From: Ureibacillus manganicus DSM 26584
GTDB lineage: Bacteria > Bacillota > Bacilli > Bacillales_A > Planococcaceae
DNA length: 64,000 nucleotides
Direction of reading: 5' to 3'
Assembly: GCF_000772945.1 (NCBI RefSeq)
Contig: NZ_JPVN01000001.1
Coordinates: 248,001 to 312,000 of the forward strand
This document shows positions 61,392-64,000 of the stretch, piece by piece (position 1 is the first letter of the stretch; each line of letters begins with the position of its first letter). A model generated the notes under the pieces. It saw only the letters and a list, made by a program, of their open reading frames with translations, was not told where the DNA came from and ran no database searches. Made by a program: the position numbers and the translations under genes.

Positions 61392-64000
61392 CTACTTGCT
61401 ACTTGCGTTTTCTAGTAACTCTTCCATTCGTTTTCGATCTCGGTCTAAAATCGGCTTTAAATAAAGACCTGTATAAGAACCTTTTGCCTCAGCAACTACC
61501 TCTGGAGTACCTGTTGCAATAATTGTGCCACCCATATCGCCACCTTCAGGTCCAAGATCAATAATGTAATCTGCAGTTTTGATAACATCTAAATTGTGCT
61601 CGATGACCAAAACAGTATCACCATTTTCAACCAATCTTTGAAGGACTTTTAACAGTCTTGCGATATCATGAGCGTGTAAACCAGTTGTAGGCTCGTCCAA
61701 AATATAGAAGGACTTTCCTGTAGATCGGCGGTGGAGCTCAGAAGCAAGTTTTACACGCTGTGCTTCCCCACCTGATAAAGTTGTCGCCGGTTGTCCAAGT
61801 TTCATATAACCTAGCCCCACATCAACAATGGTTTGTAACTTTCGTTGAATTTTAGGTACATTTTCAAAGAATTTAACGGCATCTTCAATTGTCATGTCCA
61901 AAATTTCAGCAATATTTTTTTCTTTGTAGCGTACTTCTAGCGTTTCACGGTTGTAACGTTTCCCGTGACACACTTCACAAGGAACGTAGACATCAGGCAG
62001 GAAGTGCATTTCAATTCTTATAATCCCATCCCCACTACAAGCTTCACAACGTCCACCTTTAGTGTTGAAGCTGAAACGTCCTTTTTTATATCCACGGATT
62101 TTTGCTTCATTTGTTGAGGCAAATAAATCACGGATATCATCAAACACTCCTGTATATGTTGCCGGGTTTGAACGTGGTGTTCGACCAATTGGCGACTGGT
62201 CAATATCAATGACTTTATCTAAATGCTCCATCCCAGTTATTTCTTTATGTTGACCTGGTTTACTTCTTGCCCGGTTTAAATTATGAGCAAGGGATTTATA
62301 TAAAATTTCATTAATTAATGTTGACTTTCCTGAACCTGAAACGCCTGTTACTGCAATGAATTGTCCTAAAGGAATATCAACTTTTACGTTTTTTAAGTTG
62401 TTTTCCTTCGCACCTTTAATCGTTAGCTTTCGTCCATCAGATGCTCTACGTTCTTTTGGAAGTGGAATGAATTTTTTACCACTTAAGTACTGTCCAGTGA
62501 TGGAATCGTCATTGTCCATCACTTCTTGCGGAGAACCTGCAGCAACAATCTCGCCTCCATGTACACCTGCATGTGGCCCAACGTCGATTAAATAATCGGC
62601 TGCAATCATTGTATCTTCATCATGTTCTACTACTATCAATGTATTTCCCAAATCTCGCATTTCTTTCAGTGTAGAAATTAAACGGTCATTGTCACGTTGA
62701 TGTAGTCCAATCGAAGGTTCATCGAGTATATAAAGTACACCAGTTAAGCGTGAGCCAATTTGAGTGGCAAGTCTAATTCGCTGTGCTTCCCCACCAGATA
62801 ATGTACCTGCTGAACGAGATAATGTTAAATAATCTAACCCAACATTAATAAGGAAACTTAAACGCTGTGTAATTTCGCGAATAATGAGTTTTGCAATTTG
62901 CATTTCCTTTTCAGTTAAAGTCAATGTTGAGAAGAAGCCGTACATTTCTTGAATGGAATGTTGTGTTGCTTCGGAAATATTTAATCCTTCTACTTTAACA
63001 GCCAATGATTCTGGCTTTAAACGAAATCCTTTACAAGAAGGACATTTTTGTTCTGCCATGTATTTCGCCATTTGTTCGCGAACATATTCGGAAGAAGATT
63101 CACGGAAACGGCGATCAATATTGTTCACGACGCCTTCAAATGGAATTTTTTTATTATGAACACTACCGTAGTCACTTTCATAATAGAAATAAATTAGTTC
63201 TCCATTTGAACCGTATAAAATCTTATCCATTTGTTCCTTTGGAATTTCGGATACTGGAACGTCCATTGGAATTTCATAATGATCGCAAACAGACTTTAAC
63301 AGCTGAGGATAATATTGCGAGCTTGTTGGCTCCCATGGTGCAATTGCATGTTCTTCTAATGATTTACTCCAATCAGGGATGACTAAATCTAGATCCACTT
63401 CTTGTTTAAATCCTAAACCGTCACAGGATGGACATGCTCCGAACGGACTGTTGAATGAAAACATACGAGGTTCTAGTTCACCAATGGAGAAACCACACAT
63501 TGGACATGCATGATGTTGACTAAATAACAATTCCTCTTGTTCCATGACATCAACCAACACACGTCCCTCTGCTAAATTACAAGCTGTTTCTATGGAATCA
63601 TATAATCTTGAATCAATTCCGTCTTTCATCACGATACGGTCAATTACTACTTCAATATCGTGTTTTTTATTTTTATCTAATTCAATGAGGTCGTCTAAGT
63701 CACGCATCTCCCCATCAACTCGCACGCGTACATACCCTTGTTTTTTTAAATCTTCAAGCAGTTTGACATGAGTTCCTTTTTTCCCCGAAACAATTGGTGC
63801 CAACAGCTGCATTTTTGTTCGTTCTGGGTATTCTAATAGTCGATCTACCATTTGCTCAATTGATTGTGATGCAATTTCAATACCATGGTTTGGACATATA
63901 GGTCTCCCAACTCGTGCAAACAATAGACGGAAATAATCGTAGATTTCTGTGACGGTACCAACAGTTGAACGCGGATTACGACTTGTTGTTTTTTGATCTA
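61392..64000 (-). CDS. uvrA: Excinuclease ABC subunit A (UvrA), 5' end outside window
   Basis: The frame is open to the window edge and reads [20 protein letters not shown] at its start, so roughly the first 100 residues, including the first Walker A, are beyond it. Present are the zinc site CPMCGFS...CPSCDG, signature [11 protein letters not shown], second Walker [11 protein letters not shown], second zinc finger CEACSGDG...CEVCHGK, and [15 protein letters not shown]. UvrA finds bulky DNA lesions and loads UvrB. It ends next to repeat copy 2. Confidence 0.97.
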   Translation of the reverse strand, partial: DQKTTSRNPRSTVGTVTEIYDYFRLLFARVGRPICPNHGIEIASQSIEQMVDRLLEYPERTKMQLLAPIVSGKKGTHVKLLEDLKKQGYVRVRVDGEMRDLDDLIELDKNKKHDIEVVIDRIVMKDGIDSRLYDSIETACNLAEGRVLVDVMEQEELLFSQHHACPMCGFSIGELEPRMFSFNSPFGACPSCDGLGFKQEVDLDLVIPDWSKSLEEHAIAPWEPTSSQYYPQLLKSVCDHYEIPMDVPVSEIPKEQMDKILYGSNGELIYFYYESDYGSVHNKKIPFEGVVNNIDRRFRESSSEYVREQMAKYMAEQKCPSCKGFRLKPESLAVKVEGLNISEATQHSIQEMYGFFSTLTLTEKEMQIAKLIIREITQRLSFLINVGLDYLTLSRSAGTLSGGEAQRIRLATQIGSRLTGVLYILDEPSIGLHQRDNDRLISTLKEMRDLGNTLIVVEHDEDTMIAADYLIDVGPHAGVHGGEIVAAGSPQEVMDNDDSITGQYLSGKKFIPLPKERRASDGRKLTIKGAKENNLKNVKVDIPLGQFIAVTGVSGSGKSTLINEILYKSLAHNLNRARSKPGQHKEITGMEHLDKVIDIDQSPIGRTPRSNPATYTGVFDDIRDLFASTNEAKIRGYKKGRFSFNTKGGRCEACSGDGIIRIEMHFLPDVYVPCEVCHGKRYNRETLEVRYKEKNIAEILDMTIEDAVKFFENVPKIQRKLQTIVDVGLGYMKLGQPATTLSGGEAQRVKLASELHRRSTGKSFYILDEPTTGLHAHDIARLLKVLQRLVENGDTVLVIEHNLDVIKTADYIIDLGPEGGDMGGTIIATGTPEVVAEAKGSYTGLYLKPILDRDRKRMEELLENASSK

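Noticed and set aside
61392-64000. Truncated UvrA pseudogene
   Set aside because: The N-terminal part is missing only because the window ends; the frame is open to position 64000.

Overview
The window is AT-rich chromosomal DNA of an endospore-forming member of the Bacillales. Gene content and order follow Bacillus subtilis closely: yjcF-G-H, spoVIF, the yjb cluster from spxA to yjbO, fabH/fabF, yitS-U-W, yisK-yisL, addAB, csbA/minJ/ctpB/ftsEX and uvrA. Several traits fit the Lysinibacillus/Solibacillus side of Planococcaceae: a short spoVAC-spoVAD-spoVAE operon headed by a YhcN/YlaJ lipoprotein beside a CotY/CotZ coat gene, a ClpB-type disaggregase, and abundant short structured repeats. The genus is an inference. 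No prophage, complete insertion sequence, CRISPR array, rRNA or tRNA was seen.

Layout. 1-4335: small hypothetical genes, a YutG/PgpA-type phosphatase, the yjcH-yjcG-yjcF operon, and three families of intergenic structured repeats. 4337-8352: a sporulation block (SpoVIF, YjcZ, SpoVAE/AD/AC, a YhcN/YlaJ lipoprotein, CotY/Z and a CotO-like protein) with a good sigma-G-type promoter and possible sigma-K elements. 8394-15497: mgtE, rluD-type yjbO, nadK, relQ, yjbL, then yjbK, yjbJ, yjbI and spxH (yjbH). 15867-22124: pepF, coiA, mecA, spxA and a T-box-controlled trpS. SpxH, Spx and MecA sit close together, so the Spx stress regulator, its ClpXP adaptor and the ClpC adaptor share one neighbourhood. 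22458-28416: fabF and fabH with a FapR operator, a DUF2929 membrane protein, a ClpB lacking its N-domain under a CtsR operator, and an Fnr-type regulator. 28521-36892: a YitW Fe-S factor whose promoter carries a Fur box, a Cof-type phosphatase, a DegV protein, and an oppDFBCA operon. 37180-42325: a degenerate membrane-anchored GH13 protein, a long 52-bp repeat array, yisL, yisK and a DUF418 protein. 42438-51677: addA/addB, a TVP38 protein and azlCD. 51751-64000: csbA, minJ, a second 52-bp array, ctpB, a TlpA/ResA-like thioredoxin, an M23 hydrolase with ftsX and ftsE, a YvlB-like protein, and uvrA cut by the window end.

The most unusual content is two long arrays (about 38853-39545 and 53367-54064) of hairpin-forming units repeated every 52 bp with almost no phase slippage. 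The arms differ between arrays by compensatory changes, while the core and spacer remain recognisably related. Fifty-two bp is five turns of B-DNA, so every unit would face the same side of the helix. I know of no described element with this design. Other points of interest are a repeat with two AGGA-loop hairpins resembling CsrA sites, a GH13 protein that has lost two of its three catalytic carboxylates, a Fur box inside the promoter of a Fe-S assembly factor, and an unexplained leader of about 200 nt upstream of ftsE.
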